Below are positions 13,530 to 24,969 of a DNA stretch of 64,000 nt, piece after piece. Position numbers and translations under genes: made by a program. Under the pieces are notes generated by a model. The model saw only the letters and a list, made by a program, of their open reading frames with translations. It ran no database searches and was not told the origin of the DNA. This stretch comes from Endocalyx cinctus (lineage: Eukaryota > Ascomycota > Sordariomycetes > Amphisphaeriales > Apiosporaceae). Where the stretch lies: NCBI GenBank assembly GCA_001600455.1, contig BCKC01000002.1:5731682-5795681 (forward strand), given 5' to 3'. Numbering within the stretch: the first letter of the stretch is position 1; each line of letters begins with the position of its first letter.

Positions 13530-14406
13530 TAGAAACTATTCATTTAGTCAGCGGGAATGTGGAGTAAATTAGGATGTTTGACGTAAACTCTCGTTTTTTT
13601 TCCTTCTCCTTGTGCTTTTTCATGTGCGTGGGGAAGACCCCGAAAACGGAGATTTACATACTCTATGACGAGCCTTGGTGATGGTTACTCTAAGTTCAGA
13701 GCAAGGCTGGAGCCCAGTTGACCAATTAATTAATTGGCCTCGTTTAACGAGTTGGATGTGTTGTTTTCAAGTGTCAGCTGGCCCCTAGAACATTTGCGCG
13801 CGGTTAGGACTTATTTTTGTCTCATCATGGATGAGGTACGTATTCTTCTCTGGCTTCATGCTAACAATTCGTTTTTGGGACTATACAGCTGCGGCCATCC
13901 CGAGACTCTCTTCACACGGCACAGGTGTTACAATAAATTTTAGTTGGTCGCGAGTAAACAATTTGAAAAATAATTCTTAGAATAAATACTCAGCGTAAAT
14001 AAAATAGATGGGCTAATAACCGAGTCCGATTGTTACACTAGAATCCGATTCTTAAAACTTTGTTGGCCTGAAGAGAGACCCCGGATGTTATTCCGAAGAT
14101 ATACAAACATGACTCACTTGTTGTTGTCGCGTCCAACAATGATTTTTCTGACCCTTGCTAAATGACTTTTTTTTTTTTTGTTGCAATTCCTCTTATTCAC
14201 TGAATTTTATTTTTGTTTTCCTACCATTAATTTTTTTGACGTCTTCGCCATTCTCTTAGGAACGCCCTATTAATAAATACTGAAGCCGGTGCCCTTATTT
14301 ATCCACTTGATTAATTTGTGTTTAACTCAATTATTGCCACCCACCACTCATAATATATCATACCAATCATCATAAAACTACAGTCGACTGGAGAAAAAAA
14401 GTGAAA
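13530..14406. other. intergenic between the two MGC-start small genes
   Basis: No supportable gene. It holds a poly-T run near 14168-14179 and AT-rich promoter-like sequence from 14200 to 14400. A frame at 13734-13943 has no recognisable content. Confidence 0.5.
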
Positions 14407-15046
14407 ATGGGCTGTTGTTGTTCTGCGCCTTCGTCATCCAAAGATGCGCAACCCCTACACCAAGTCCCCGCTGACTCTACCCTAGCGAGATCGACAACTC
14501 GTCAAGATCTGTAAGGGAATTCGCTTCTCCCTTCTATTTCCAAAATATCCATACAGACCACAAGCAATGTATTGATTGCTTGTTGTTAATTTGAAAAGAT
14601 CCAACAGATAATAAACAATGGTAGAAGCTGACCCACGTCCAAAATAAAGTAGAAGACCCCTAGACGGAGCTGACCCTCTTCGGTCGTCGACCATTCAGCT
14701 GAGCAGCCTTCAGAACAACCCACAGGATCACATTCGAAAGGTCAGTCAATTTATTCACCTTGAACAATTAAGTGGCTGCCGAGATCCTATACTAACTAAG
14801 CACTATTATCTCGCCTAGGAGAAGCACATCCAATTCGAAATCCCTACGGACCCAGTCAATGACAAGACATCCCGAGATAGCATTGACGTAAGCTTCCTTG
14901 ACGAGAACGATTGTGAACCATCCAGAGTCTGGCATAAAAGATCTATGAAGATTGCACGCAGCGAGGCACGCCACAATAACGACACCTTGACACCCGATTA
15001 TGGCGATACGGATCCTTACCTTCTTGCCTCTCGAAACGGTCATTAG
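14407..15046 (+). CDS. small hypothetical protein with MGCCCS acylation motif
   Basis: No family is recognised. The proposed model is join(14407..14510, 14653..14740, 14819..15046), 139 aa. The start MGCCCS has Gly2 and Ser6 for N-myristoylation and three cysteines (3-5) for palmitoylation, so attachment to a membrane is likely. Exon 2 encodes GADPLRSSTIQLSSLQNNP and exon 3 begins EKHIQFEIPTDP. The remainder is polar and apparently disordered, ending LASRNGH. Donors GTAAGG and GTCAGT are good. The intron-2 acceptor has ACTAACTAAG upstream. The exon-2 acceptor (AAAGTAG, 14652) is the weakest call, chosen because exon 2 is open only back to 14648. It resembles LAMTOR1/Ego1 proteins only in the acylated start; I see no other match. 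Confidence 0.45.
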
Positions 15047-16069
15047 TCCATGTCTATTTTCCTATAGGGTGAGAGTCCTAAGTGATAGGCGTATGGTACA
15101 TATGTGACTTATATACATCGCGGCTTGTTGGGACTCGGCGGTTATGTGTTTTTTTGTCGTGGGGAAAAGGAACTAGGATAAAGGCGTATGGTCTGGTTTT
15201 TTTTTCCCCCTTTATGAATCGTTGGGACGTCTCGGGAAGAAATATGTAACCAAGGAAATCGAGGCATATATCTTCTTCGAGAGAAATATTTTTCATGAAC
15301 ACTTCGGGATTTTTATTATTATGACGATTCTATTTGACTGAAACATAACTATGCCGGAAATAACGACACTTCAGGTAAGTCCGCATCAACTTTATCAACC
15401 ACTTTCTTCTACAATTGATAGTATACTGCAGCAACGTGATATGTGTTTCTACGCAGCATGTAAGTAATGGCCAGAAATAGATTGTCTTTTTTTTCTTCTT
15501 GTTAAGCCAATGACCTGCCTTTTTTTCTAATATCGTGTCTACTCGCTGTATGTTTATCTCCATCATTGCCGGCATCATGGAAATGAACTTTTCTTTATTT
15601 AAATATGTGACGTCGCAGCCTCTAGTTAGGCTGAGGAATGCTGATGAGCGAAGAAGGTTACTAGCACTGCCTCGTTAAACAAGGCGATAGTTAGAGGCTG
15701 AGCACAGCCTACATGAAGAATTTACAAGGAGGCGGGGTAAATTCTACGTCTCAGCTCTCAACTCTCAGCCCTCAGCCCTCAGCCCTCAGCCCCCAGGGCA
15801 GTGTTTAGGCATTATTATCTATCTTCCAATGAACCAGTCACTTATGTTGCTTCTCAATTCTCCGAGTCCTATTGAAGGAAATGGGGGACCATCAAATTAC
15901 CCCACGACTTGCTCCATATCATCGGCCAAGGATTGATTTTCTCATCATTCAGTACTTAGTCAGTGAGTTGATAACAAGTTATCAATATATTCCTATTGTG
16001 TCATTCTCCTCCTTTCCGTGCTGCTGCAACAAGTCTACATCCACACTTGACTTTTATCTACAATAAACT
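15047..16069. other. intergenic with short repeats
   Basis: No gene is supported. An inverted repeat pairs CAGCCTCTA (about 15617) with TAGAGGCTG (about 15693). It brackets 70-odd bases that include a CTCGTTAAACAAGGCG segment. A CTCAGCC tandem array follows. Confidence 0.5.
15752..15795. repeat. (CTCAGCC)n short tandem repeat
   Basis: Four near-perfect CTCAGCC heptamers, preceded by degenerate CTCAGCT/CTCAACT units. Read directly; intergenic. Confidence 0.85.
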
Positions 16070-17561
16070 ATGGAGGCCTTAGCGGCTGTAGGCTTAATGG
16101 GAAATATAATTCAATTCCTCGATTTTACCGGAAAATTACTGTCAAACGCGCACAAGATACACAAGTCAAAATCACCTACTATTGAGGACTTGAAGGACCT
16201 CGAGCTAGCATGCAAAGAACTTATGGACGTGCTCACTAACATCAAAACTCCTATAACAAAACCAAGGATTACTAATCAGGGAGCCTCTAGTCGTCTCGAA
16301 GATTTACAAATTCGCTGTTGCCAGGTGGGAAGAGAAATTCTTGAGACAATAGACAAAATCGGCATTCGCAAATACGCCACTAGATGGAGCAGCTTCAAGC
16401 AGGCACTTGCTGCCGAGTGGAAAGGCGGAAAGCTTCAAAAGTTGCAAACGCAGCTGGTCGCCATTAGGGACGAGATTCAATTTTATCTCACCCTGAATTT
16501 TGGGTACGTATAACTATCAGATAAATTAATCACTGGTTGAATCAGTTCCCCAGAGATGAAACTAACTCCGAAAAGAAAACATCTTGATTCGCATTGTGAA
16601 CTACATCTCGCTCGATCTACTGAGATACAGGAGTATTTACTTCAAAAACATCAGCAGTGCGTTGGCCAGTAATCAAGAAAAACAAAATGAGAAACATGCT
16701 TCCGCAGAACTCTCACTGCAGCACCAGACTTTAGCTATATCAGAAATCAAGAGGACTCTGACTGATAGCCAAGGCTCGCTCATTCGGTTCATTGATGAGA
16801 ATAGTGACAAGACCGTCCATGATATGACCGGCATCCTCCATAATCACAAAATGGATATTAAGAGGGTTGGAATCCAACTTAGTAAGGACGTCACTAGGGC
16901 CGCGACTAACAACGAGCTGAGCCTTACTCGCTCTCTCACACTTGCACGCACCTCATTTCACGACATCCTCTCAGACGGCCTTCGAAATATTCGAACAGTA
17001 CTAAATGGATCTATGATGGGTCTGAAATCGGACCTGGCGAATATGATTGACGTTTCAACGCTCAGAGAAAAAGCAGAAGCGACGACAACGACTCCAACGT
17101 CCGTTCATAGCAACTCTAAAGAAACGGAGTCTGATGCAGCGTCCGTTAATAATCTACTAGAAAGGAAAATATCCGCTTCAATTATTGGGGGGTTACGAGA
17201 AGTCATAGAGAATACGGCTAGACGCAATACCGAAGTAAGCAATACTCCATTCATGTCTTCCATCTCCAATCAGCCAACTCTCAGCCTTTAGGAATTGTTA
17301 AACACCGCGCTTCAGCTTCATCAAGAAAATGACCACTTGACGCTGAAGGTAAGATGGATGAACAGGACATTTATGAGGATCAACAAGACAATGCGACGAC
17401 TCAATAGAAAAAGCAGTCCACATCAATCGCAGATTGATACAGGGAGTAGAGGATTGAAGAGGATGACTGGCGAGGACTTTGAGGGGGATCAAATCGCACT
17501 TCCCAAGAGACTTTGCGATTCGCGCGTTGGGGGGGGAAGACTCAGCTTTTCAGAGCATTAG
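16070..17561 (+). CDS. HeLo-like fungal STAND N-terminal domain protein (may be fused to the following methyltransferase)
   Basis: The first exon is a clear fungal STAND/NLR N-terminal, HeLo-like domain. It starts MEALAAVGLMGNIIQFLDFT and has the family's conserved RWSSFKQALAAEW followed by an alternating helical segment. Members are putative membrane-acting or signalling modules of incompatibility receptors. The model is join(16070..16503, 16631..17234, 17292..17561). Intron 1 (GTACGT donor) uses the only acceptor tested by eye that keeps frame. Intron 2 (GTAAGC donor, CAGCCTTTAG acceptor) removes an in-frame TAG at 17289. The middle region is a long polar, helix-rich segment. No NACHT, NB-ARC or repeat domain follows. 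The read-through 3' end stops at 17559-17561. Alternatively a GTAAGA donor at 17349 joins in phase 0 to the TTTTCAG acceptor at 17553, which would continue straight into the methyltransferase frame. Confidence 0.68.
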
Positions 17562-18791
17562 GCGACTTACCCCGACTATCGTTCTTGACGAAGTCTTGTC
17601 AAATACGCCACGTCTCAAAAATGGCGAAGGGGGAGATCTTGAGGACGTCGAGATGCCGGATTTTAATAACAGCTGGATCGCTCAAATCTTCGACCGGGAC
17701 AGCCCGCCAACCACGGACCTAGACCCTGAGACCGTAAAACTTATCTGGGAGAATGGTTTTGGCTATGCTTCTTTTATATCTTTTTACATGCTTCCGTGTT
17801 CTGATGACTGGATGGAAAACGATGATTTGCTTCATCATGTATTCTACCTCGTTTTTGACAGAAAGCTGTTATTAGGGACATCCCCACAGCCGTTTAGCCG
17901 CGTTCTCGATATTGGTACTGGATCTGGGATATGGGCAATGAATGGTAATTCGTAATTCCTGGTTTCTTAGTATAATACTAAGATGTTGCCGCTAACCAAT
18001 AAATAAATCAGTCGCAGATTGCTTCGATACCGCTGAGGTCATTGGTATAGATATTCATGCGATGCAGCCACAATGGATACCACCAAACTGTCGATTCATT
18101 TTAGACGATATCACTTATTGGTTTGATATGCCTTTCGCCTGCCCGGACTACTTCTGCGACATTATCCATGTTAGAAACATTATCAGCGACTGGGATCAGT
18201 TCGTACAGTTAATCATGAGGTCAGTTCGATTTTGTTGGAACCAATAAATAACGTAATCTTTACCTTTTTTTTTTGCCACCTAAGCATGAGAGAATGCTAA
18301 TTAACTCCTTTAAAAGAGAGCTGAAACCTGGAGGGTATGCCGAGTTTCAAGAAATTCACTGGTATCCCCGGACCGCGCGAGAAGACGGGACGCTAGAGCC
18401 CGCTTCGGGGCCTATTCTCGAAAGTCTGCAAGTGCTCGCGGCCGCGTTACACGCCGTAGGCGTTGATCTTGATAGCCCGAAGGAGCTGAGGCGGCGCCTA
18501 GTCCAACAAGGATACGAGGAGGTAGTAGAAACGCCGTTCGTCCTGCCCGTGGGCGGCTGGGCGCGCGAGCCTCGTCTGAACGAAATCGGTCGCTCTTTTC
18601 TGTACTGGATGAGGAGAGCGGCCGAGGGGCTCGGCAGCCGGGTTCTTCGCGAAGGGCTTGGTTACAACTCGGCTTCGGTCCTGGAATGGTCACGCCAGTT
18701 TAAGCGCGGCTTGGAGTCAAATCGCGTCTGTTTTCCGCTCACGGTGGTTCGGGGTCGGAAACCGTCGGGATTCAAGCCTATTTCGATTTAG
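17554..18791 (+). CDS. LaeA-like SAM-dependent methyltransferase
   Basis: This is a class-I SAM methyltransferase of the fungal LaeA-like (methyltransferase type 23) family. Members act on regulatory or secondary-metabolite targets that are mostly unknown. The coding order is ..17944, 18012..18219, 18317..18791. The family pattern is an N-terminal WENGFGYASF and DLLHHVFYLVFDRKLLL, then motif I VLDIGTGSGIWAM. Next come VIGIDIHAMQPQWIPPN (motif II) and FILDDITYWFD, then HVRNIISDW and LKPGGYAEFQEI (post-motif). The third exon acceptor is chosen at 18316, because it restores the usual spacing between DW and KPGG; 18292 is possible. If this is a separate gene, the first in-frame ATG is 17653. If fused to the upstream HeLo-like region, translation enters at 17554 in phase 0. 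The 3' exon is more GC-rich than its surroundings. Confidence 0.75.
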
Positions 18792-20070
18792 ACAGATCTA
18801 AAAGTAAAGTCTCATCAATCGGCAATACATTTCGACTTCTTTTCTCAACTAGATATGTGAGAAATAAATTAATTTAGGGCTTCACAATGGGATCCCACGA
18901 CCTTCTCATGGGGGCCCCCACGAAAAATAAAATTTCCCACGAAATATTCTGTAGGAAAAAAAAGCCGATTGAAAATTAATATATATATATATACGAAAAA
19001 AAAAACTGGTAATGATTTTTTGATGTTTTTTTTATACTCCCATGGGGATTCCATGAAGGGGGGGGGGCTTGGCGTGAGATGGGAGTGTAAAGAAAGCCCT
19101 TACATTAAGTAACAAGAGACCAATGTCGTCAGTCATATCCCTCTTTTTCTGCCTCTCTGCTGCCTATCTCCCTCCGTACTAACCTAGGCCAGCGCGTAGA
19201 GACGCCGGATTTTGGAACCCTTAATAAAAAATTCATGATATGTATGCCTCTGAAATGAGAATCCCCCCCCCCATCGTCTTGTAGCATGATCTAGTCTACA
19301 TGGTCGCCAAGGCAAGGTTCAGCTCTGTCTGTCTGAAATTAGCTATCCGCGTCAATAGTAGAGTTACTATGAGCTCCTTATAAGCCATCGTAGCCTAAAG
19401 AGCTCAAGTGATTCATGAATAAATAATCATATAACTGATTGAACATGAGATTGTTTGAATATACGGAGTACTCAATGCTCATCTATCCCCTAATTAATAC
19501 GTGGCAATGCTCTTACAGTGGCACAGCGGCAGTTCTACAGTGGCAGAGTGGGTCAGCTGATGCTCGCAATCCACCTCGCATTCGCCTATGTCTTGGCCGC
19601 TGGGATTAGTTGATGCTCGCAACCCACCTCGCATTCGTCTGTGTCTTGGCCGATTGGGGTCAAACCTGCAGCCTACTTACAGGCGAACGAACATCAAACC
19701 GCAACGGCAACAATGTGGACATCATCATCATATGACTTACACGAATAAGCACTTGAGAATTGGAAGTGGTAAAGAATCCTTTGCACCCCACCGTATCCCT
19801 TAGCCGCATCTACATATGCTAAATTACCTGGTTTATCATAGTGGTAGTTTATGGTATATCGTCATAATAGGTTATATATAGCAATAATGTTTGGTAGTCA
19901 TATTCGTCGATCGTGTTATAATAAAATGAATGCCTAAATGATTTTGACATATCTATTCAAATAGCTACAGCTCTAACCCAATTTCTCGCCATTTAAAATA
20001 CCAATCAATCAGTCAAGAGCAATTTGGCACCAACATATATACATTTCTTTTTAGTACGCTTATTAGGACG
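18792..20070. other. intergenic, AT-rich with tandem duplication
   Basis: No gene is supported. It contains an AT dinucleotide run (about 18980-18992), G and C homopolymers (19059-19067 and 19264-19272), and a two-copy 53-bp-period duplication listed separately. Confidence 0.5.
19557..19658. repeat. two-copy tandem duplication, period about 53 bp
   Basis: The segment TGATGCTCGCAAYCCACCTC with its following 25-30 bases occurs at about 19558 and again at about 19611. The copies differ by a few substitutions that are all C/T or G/A type within the alignable part. That fits ageing or repeat-induced point mutation. Confidence 0.8.
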
Positions 20071-21001
20071 ATGGCGCTTAGAGAATTTGAGTTCCGCGAC
20101 GTAATCGCGATACTCCAAATCATATGTTTCACTGTTTTTTTAATAACCGGTATTTGGATCCGCCAGAGTAAAAAAGGAGAATGGTACTCGCCAACAGCAT
20201 TCTCCATATTTCGACTTATCGGCGCTAGTTGTAGGCTAGCGACCATCAACGACGACTCAGACGGCATATGGGCGACCGCTATAGTCACCGAGGGCCTGGG
20301 TGTCATTCTTCTCCTCTTTATCTTGGTGAGCTTGCTGGAGAGAGTGTAAGTTAAAAAATACCTTCTTCTTCCCTGCAGTTACCATAAAAAAAGAAGGATT
20401 AGAGACTTAAGCAAAACATTGGCTAATATTGGCTTGACCTTTCACCGAATATAGGAATCGTTTTGTAAACCTAGTTCCCAAAAGAGTCTTCCTCGTCGCC
20501 ACGCTCCTGCCCTGGATCGATATCGGCGTCCAGATCGGCGGGTACGCGACCCTCGGACAGCGCGAGGACGTTTACGCGCCGACGCCGTTCAGCCGGGCGG
20601 GCGAAGCGCTCCTCGACTTCATCTACCTCTGGATTGTCGGCATCTTTTGCTACCTGTGGCGACGCGGCGGCGATTCGATCCCGCGAGAGGAGAGGCGCAA
20701 CATAACGTGCGTGGCCTTGTGCGTGCCACTGCTCGCCGTCCGTGTCGCGTACTCCCTCATCTTCCAGATCACCGGCGATCGGGCCTTCAACGTGATCAAG
20801 GGCAAGGCAGTCATCTACTTCTTCCTCGTCTTCCTGCCTGAGGTTTCCGTCATGGCGCTCTGCATCTGGACTATACTAAGGTCTAAGCCGCTGCCGAAGG
20901 AAGAGAAAAAGAGTAGGAGAAAGTTCAATACGGAATCGGAGGGAGATAGAGAGCCGAATTATCCTCTTGTGGGTGATCGGTCGCAAAGAGATAGCATGTG
21001 A
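20071..21001 (+). CDS. DUF7702-type multi-pass membrane protein
   Basis: This is an integral membrane protein of a fungal family of unknown function that resembles small seven-helix sensors. The model is join(20071..20345, 20455..21001), 273 aa. The intron (GTAAGT donor, AATATAG acceptor) is phase 2 and joins LLERV to NRFVNLVP. Hydrophobic helices are visible near residues 10-28, 45-58, 65-88, 100-118, 140-158, 172-190 and 205-225. The pattern FRLIGASCRLATI in helix 2 is the main family hallmark. The C-terminus (KKSRRKFNTESEGDRE onward) is charged and cytoplasmic-like. The start is the first ATG in frame, 20 nt after TACGCTTATT. The second exon is noticeably GC-richer than the flanking DNA, as in other coding exons here. 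Confidence 0.75.
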
Positions 21002-22112
21002 ACCTGCCCTGGTTTGGCTTTGGTGTAGGAATACGGCCCATAACGCCATTGAGTAAAGTTAGAAAAATAACGACAAATAAAAATTCAAAATTAAACCTAC
21101 CTTTATCAGCTCTTCCACAGGTTATGATTGTTTACCTTTTTGGGACAGATCCTGTGGTAAAAATCAATTAGTTGCCAATTGGTTAATGTCGCCGGAACTC
21201 TTGGCAAGGGAGGCATTGGCGGGTTAAGAAGCTCTAATAATATGCCAGCGACCAACTATTTTCCGAAACCTTTGCCAGGCTGCGAACGGGTTGGCATGTT
21301 ATAACAACCCGAATGTCAGAAACGTTTAAGTTTCGATAACTTGCCAATCGAGGAGGTCAGGTGGTGTTGGATGGAGTGGTGAATAACCGCATCATGAAGT
21401 TGGGAATTGGTATGCTGGCGAGATAAGTATTAAGGCTTTATAGATATCTTTCGAATGGCTAGTTTGTACGATGGATCCTAATAGAGTCCACAGCTAACTG
21501 AGGTATTAATGTTAAGATGCCGGCGAGATTAATACTCCTTCAAACCCTCTACCTACTTATTTTCCTTCTAGATGGCATAGCGATATTATTGTTATTTTTT
21601 TCACATTCGGAAGAGCTCAAGGAGCTATGAACGCGTACTTCTCTGTCCATGGGACACCAGCGCTATGTTCACGGACAATAATGGCCAAAACAAAGAGAGA
21701 AATAGAAATACGAATAGGCATTCGATACACTAGGGAATATGATTTTCATCCTATTTTATTTGGAACTTCTATGTGATACTTCCTACGTACTGGAACACTA
21801 GCATTGTTACGACAAAACACATTCTCTCTAGGTATCCCCAACAAAGATACCTCTAGAGAACAATCGCTTTGTTCCCCAATAACAATCTTCTTTCGTAAAA
21901 TAGAATTGCTAAGACAATCTAGAATTTTGTATTTAAATGGTATGTCGATCCCACTCGAAATTTCTTTTGTCCTCACTTTTCCACTCATATTTCCAAACTA
22001 TACAGCAAAGCGCACTTTACAATTTACTACTACTGATCTTTAACATCTAGTTTTTTCAACATCCCTTTCAGGCTTGACATATTTGCCACTCCAACTTGAC
22101 CATCTACCAACA
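21002..22112. other. intergenic; possible decayed sequence
   Basis: No gene is supported. Between about 21170 and 21540 short similar phrases recur (GCCGGCGAGATTAATA near 21518, GCTGGCGAGATAAGTATTAA near 21414). This may be an old degenerate duplication. The frames at 21746-22043 have no recognisable content. Confidence 0.45.
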
Positions 22113-22634
22113 ATGGCGAAGGACAATCGTTCATATCCTCCTAAACCCCCTAATCCTTCAAACCCTATATCCCGCCCTCCGATAGTCATACCACGCCCGC
22201 CTCGTCCGCCTCCTACACGCCGCCCCTCTACACCACATCCCGCCTATCGACGTCCTATTATCCCTCACACCGGTACGAACCTAGCCCCGACTCTTCCGCG
22301 ACCTCCTCTAACTTCCCTCCCATCCCTCCCCCCCACTCGCCCTCTAACAGTTTTAGACGTCCGACCAATCGATCTCCCATCCCCGACTGCCGGTACCAAT
22401 TCGCCGTCTTCTCCTACTAACACCAACCTCGTTCGTCGCGGCGCCATCCGTCGTTCTTCGAGATATGGTGACTCTTCTCCTTCCTCTTCTTCTGCTTCTC
22501 CAACGTCGTTGCGCGGTCGGTCTAACACGTCTTCTGGTTTCACGGCTAACAACGTGAACCGAACTGCTACTTTTCCCAATCGTGAGAATAAGTATGACTA
22601 TACGAAGAACACCTCTCCTCAATACAAGAGATAA
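22113..22634 (+). CDS. proline- and serine-rich hypothetical protein
   Basis: A single open frame of 173 codons from an ATG in good context (AACAATGGC). The first half is proline-rich with repeated PPR/RPP phrases and the second half is Ser/Arg-rich, ending TSPQYKR. No folded domain, signal peptide or membrane segment is visible, so it would be disordered. Codon content is pyrimidine-driven (CCT and TCT rich). The frame could therefore also be a by-product of CT-rich DNA, but it is long for chance and stays uninterrupted. Function unknown. Confidence 0.42.
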   Translation: MAKDNRSYPPKPPNPSNPISRPPIVIPRPPRPPPTRRPSTPHPAYRRPIIPHTGTNLAPTLPRPPLTSLPSLPPTRPLTVLDVRPIDLPSPTAGTNSPSSPTNTNLVRRGAIRRSSRYGDSSPSSSSASPTSLRGRSNTSSGFTANNVNRTATFPNRENKYDYTKNTSPQYKR

Positions 22635-23861
22635 GGGGAAGCGCCAAGTTTGCGTAGTCAAGGCTCGCGAGAGCCTTACTTACTTTCAGTGAGGTCTAGT
22701 ATGCCAGCGTAGTTATGTCTCCTGATTTTTCTTTTTCTCCTCCTTCTTCCCTTTGTATCTAAAGGTTTTTCCCCCTTCTCTTTTCCAGTCTTGTAGTGTT
22801 TGGCTTTATCAAGTGTTTAGAGTTTATTGCCCTTTGCCCCTTAGTTTGAAAAGTTGCTGGTAGTTACATCGAGTATCTATACGCGTATGAAATTTTGTTG
22901 AACAGCGAATAATCAGTATCGTATAGTAGAGCCTAGTCACTCTTATCTTCTGTTAATTTACATATAAGATGTGCTAACAACACTTGCCTATGTACCTTCT
23001 CTTAATTACATTATGAACTACTCAAGGTTAATTCACAACAGCGTCTCCTATAGACCGCTTCATGGTAATTTTGATATCTTAATCGATGGTATAAGTTTCA
23101 CATATATACTTCATATTCTCCAATAATAATAACTTAACAGTCTTTCCTAACTTCGATTACGAGTTCAAGCTTGCTATAAGAAATGTACAGGTATATATTT
23201 ATTATTATATCACGTTGATGGATCTGGTCTTTAGTGTCACATAACCGACCCCCTTATTAATTTATTTAATTGCCGCTCTGCTTCTTAGATGACGCTAGGG
23301 TTATTAGTTAACCCATGTTTCTCCCGAAAATGTTAAAATTACACTCAGCTGGATAGGTTAATGAGTCAATTTTCTTGGAGCTCGTCAGTTACTGCGACAG
23401 TTATTGGTGTTAGCGAAAGAGTCGATATGGGTTTGTGATGACCTTCTCTCTCTAACAGCACTAATGTATTCTATGTGATTATGACTCCCTTAGAAGCTAA
23501 ATATTTTTTTACAAGGTACCTGATTGCATAAACATTGTATTAGTTATCACGATGAAAAAATCCCAAAGAATTCCTCTTGGCGAATTTAGAGGATTCTTTT
23601 CGATGCCTGCTAGATTTGAACGGCACCTTCATCCGCGGCCGTACCCTGGGATGTTTTGCCTGATGAGCATAATGGCTTTTGCCGTTGTTTTGTTCTCTGT
23701 ACAACCAATGGATTTTATCAAGCAACTTCTGCTAGGTTTTCTATATGGCCATCTGGTATTAGATTATTGCTGAGCCCAGCTTGACTGCAACCAGTATTTT
23801 AACTTTGATGAATGCCCTGATAACGGGCGTTTCTCGAGGTTAATCACGAACCCGTAAGCTA
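22635..23861. other. intergenic left flank of the TIR element
   Basis: AT-rich sequence with no supportable gene. A 73-codon frame at 23552-23773 has a hydrophobic stretch but no family resemblance, and is probably chance. Confidence 0.5.
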
Positions 23862-23904
23862 AAGATGCGTACGGCCTCACGGGCCACCGCCTTACGGGCC
23901 ACCG
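23862..23904 (+). repeat. left terminal inverted repeat
   Basis: About 43 bp, matching the reverse complement of 24925-24967 with one T/C difference in the second ACGGGCCACC unit. Confidence 0.85.
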
Positions 23905-24924
23905 CGTATGCAGATCATTAACGCGTATCTTAATTATTGTTTTTTTTTAATTATTACTTCATTTTTTACTTAATATTACTTGTAAGGCTGGGAGCTAAGG
24001 CTCAGCCTGACAACCGGCCATTGGCCGCACTCCGGTCAGGTGACCAGGAGTTTAGCGAGCTTGTCAGGTGACTAAGAGCCACATATTCTGTAATTGTAAT
24101 CGGGCACGAATAGGGCCCGATACTAGTGTGATATATATCGGTGCAAGGCCCGGTAATAACTTCATATTCCTTAAGGATTATTCAAGTCATATTTCTACCT
24201 ATAAGCTTTCCCAGCGTCCCTATCTCGTAACCTGATAACCTTATATTACGGGAAAATAACCGAAAATTAGGTCGTATAAATCTTTTTTTTAAATTATTAA
24301 GTTAACGGTTATATACCCGAAAAGTTAGTAAAGTTTTAAATTAATAAGTTATTTGAATAGTTAACCTGGAGGTTTAGGTTAATGTGATGGCACATACGAT
24401 CTATTAAGGCAATGCTTAAAGTAATCGGTATATTTATCGAAGATCCTAAAGTTGAAGAAGAAAGAAAAGTACTAAGTAACTAAGGTATTCTAAAAAAAGT
24501 ACAAATACCATTGTGTGGCAGGTGCCACCAACCTTCAGCTGGCCCCACCTGGAGTACAGTCCCATTCAAAGTATGTATACCACCATGCACTGTGCCATGC
24601 CGTGACAGTTAATTATTTAAAAGTGAAAATGGATAAAAAGTCCAGAAAGGTATAGAAAGTTGTAAAATATTAGTTTAATTAAGCGTTTATTTATATGGTT
24701 AACGTACGAAAAGTAAAACGGAGGTTACGAAATAGGGTGATGTACGATAATAAGGCTAACGATGTTAAGGTACTTAGAGACGGGCCTGGAGTACTTAGTA
24801 ATGATTATTTTGGTGATATAGAGCTCGAAGAGTGTATTATAGTGAAAAATAATAAAAAACAGAATTAGTATACTTATTTTGGTACTTAAGATAGTTTTAA
24901 TTAAAATGCGTTCGTTTATTATAT

Positions 24925-24967
24925 TGGTGGCCCGTGAGGCGGTGGCCCGTGAGGCCGTACGCATCTT
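24925..24967 (-). repeat. right terminal inverted repeat
   Basis: Reads GGTGGCCCGTGAGGCGGTGG and onward to CGCATCTT. It is the mirror partner of 23862-23904 and is followed by TA. Confidence 0.85.
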
Positions 24968-24969
24968 TA

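Larger units (their letters stand above)
23862..24967. mobile_element. non-autonomous TIR DNA transposon (MITE-like) with TA target duplication
   Basis: The left end reads AAGATGCGTACGGCCTCACG and continues through GGGCCACCGCCT-ACGGGCCACC. The right end is its reverse complement, finishing CGTACGCATCTT at 24967. The inverted repeats match over about 43 bp with one difference, and weaker similarity continues inward. A TA flanks each side (23860-23861 and 24968-24969), as expected for Tc1/mariner/pogo-class insertion. Each terminus carries an internal tandem of the phrase ACGGGCCACCGCC. The 1.1-kb interior is AT-rich and has no transposase frame, so the element is non-autonomous or eroded. Confidence 0.82.
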
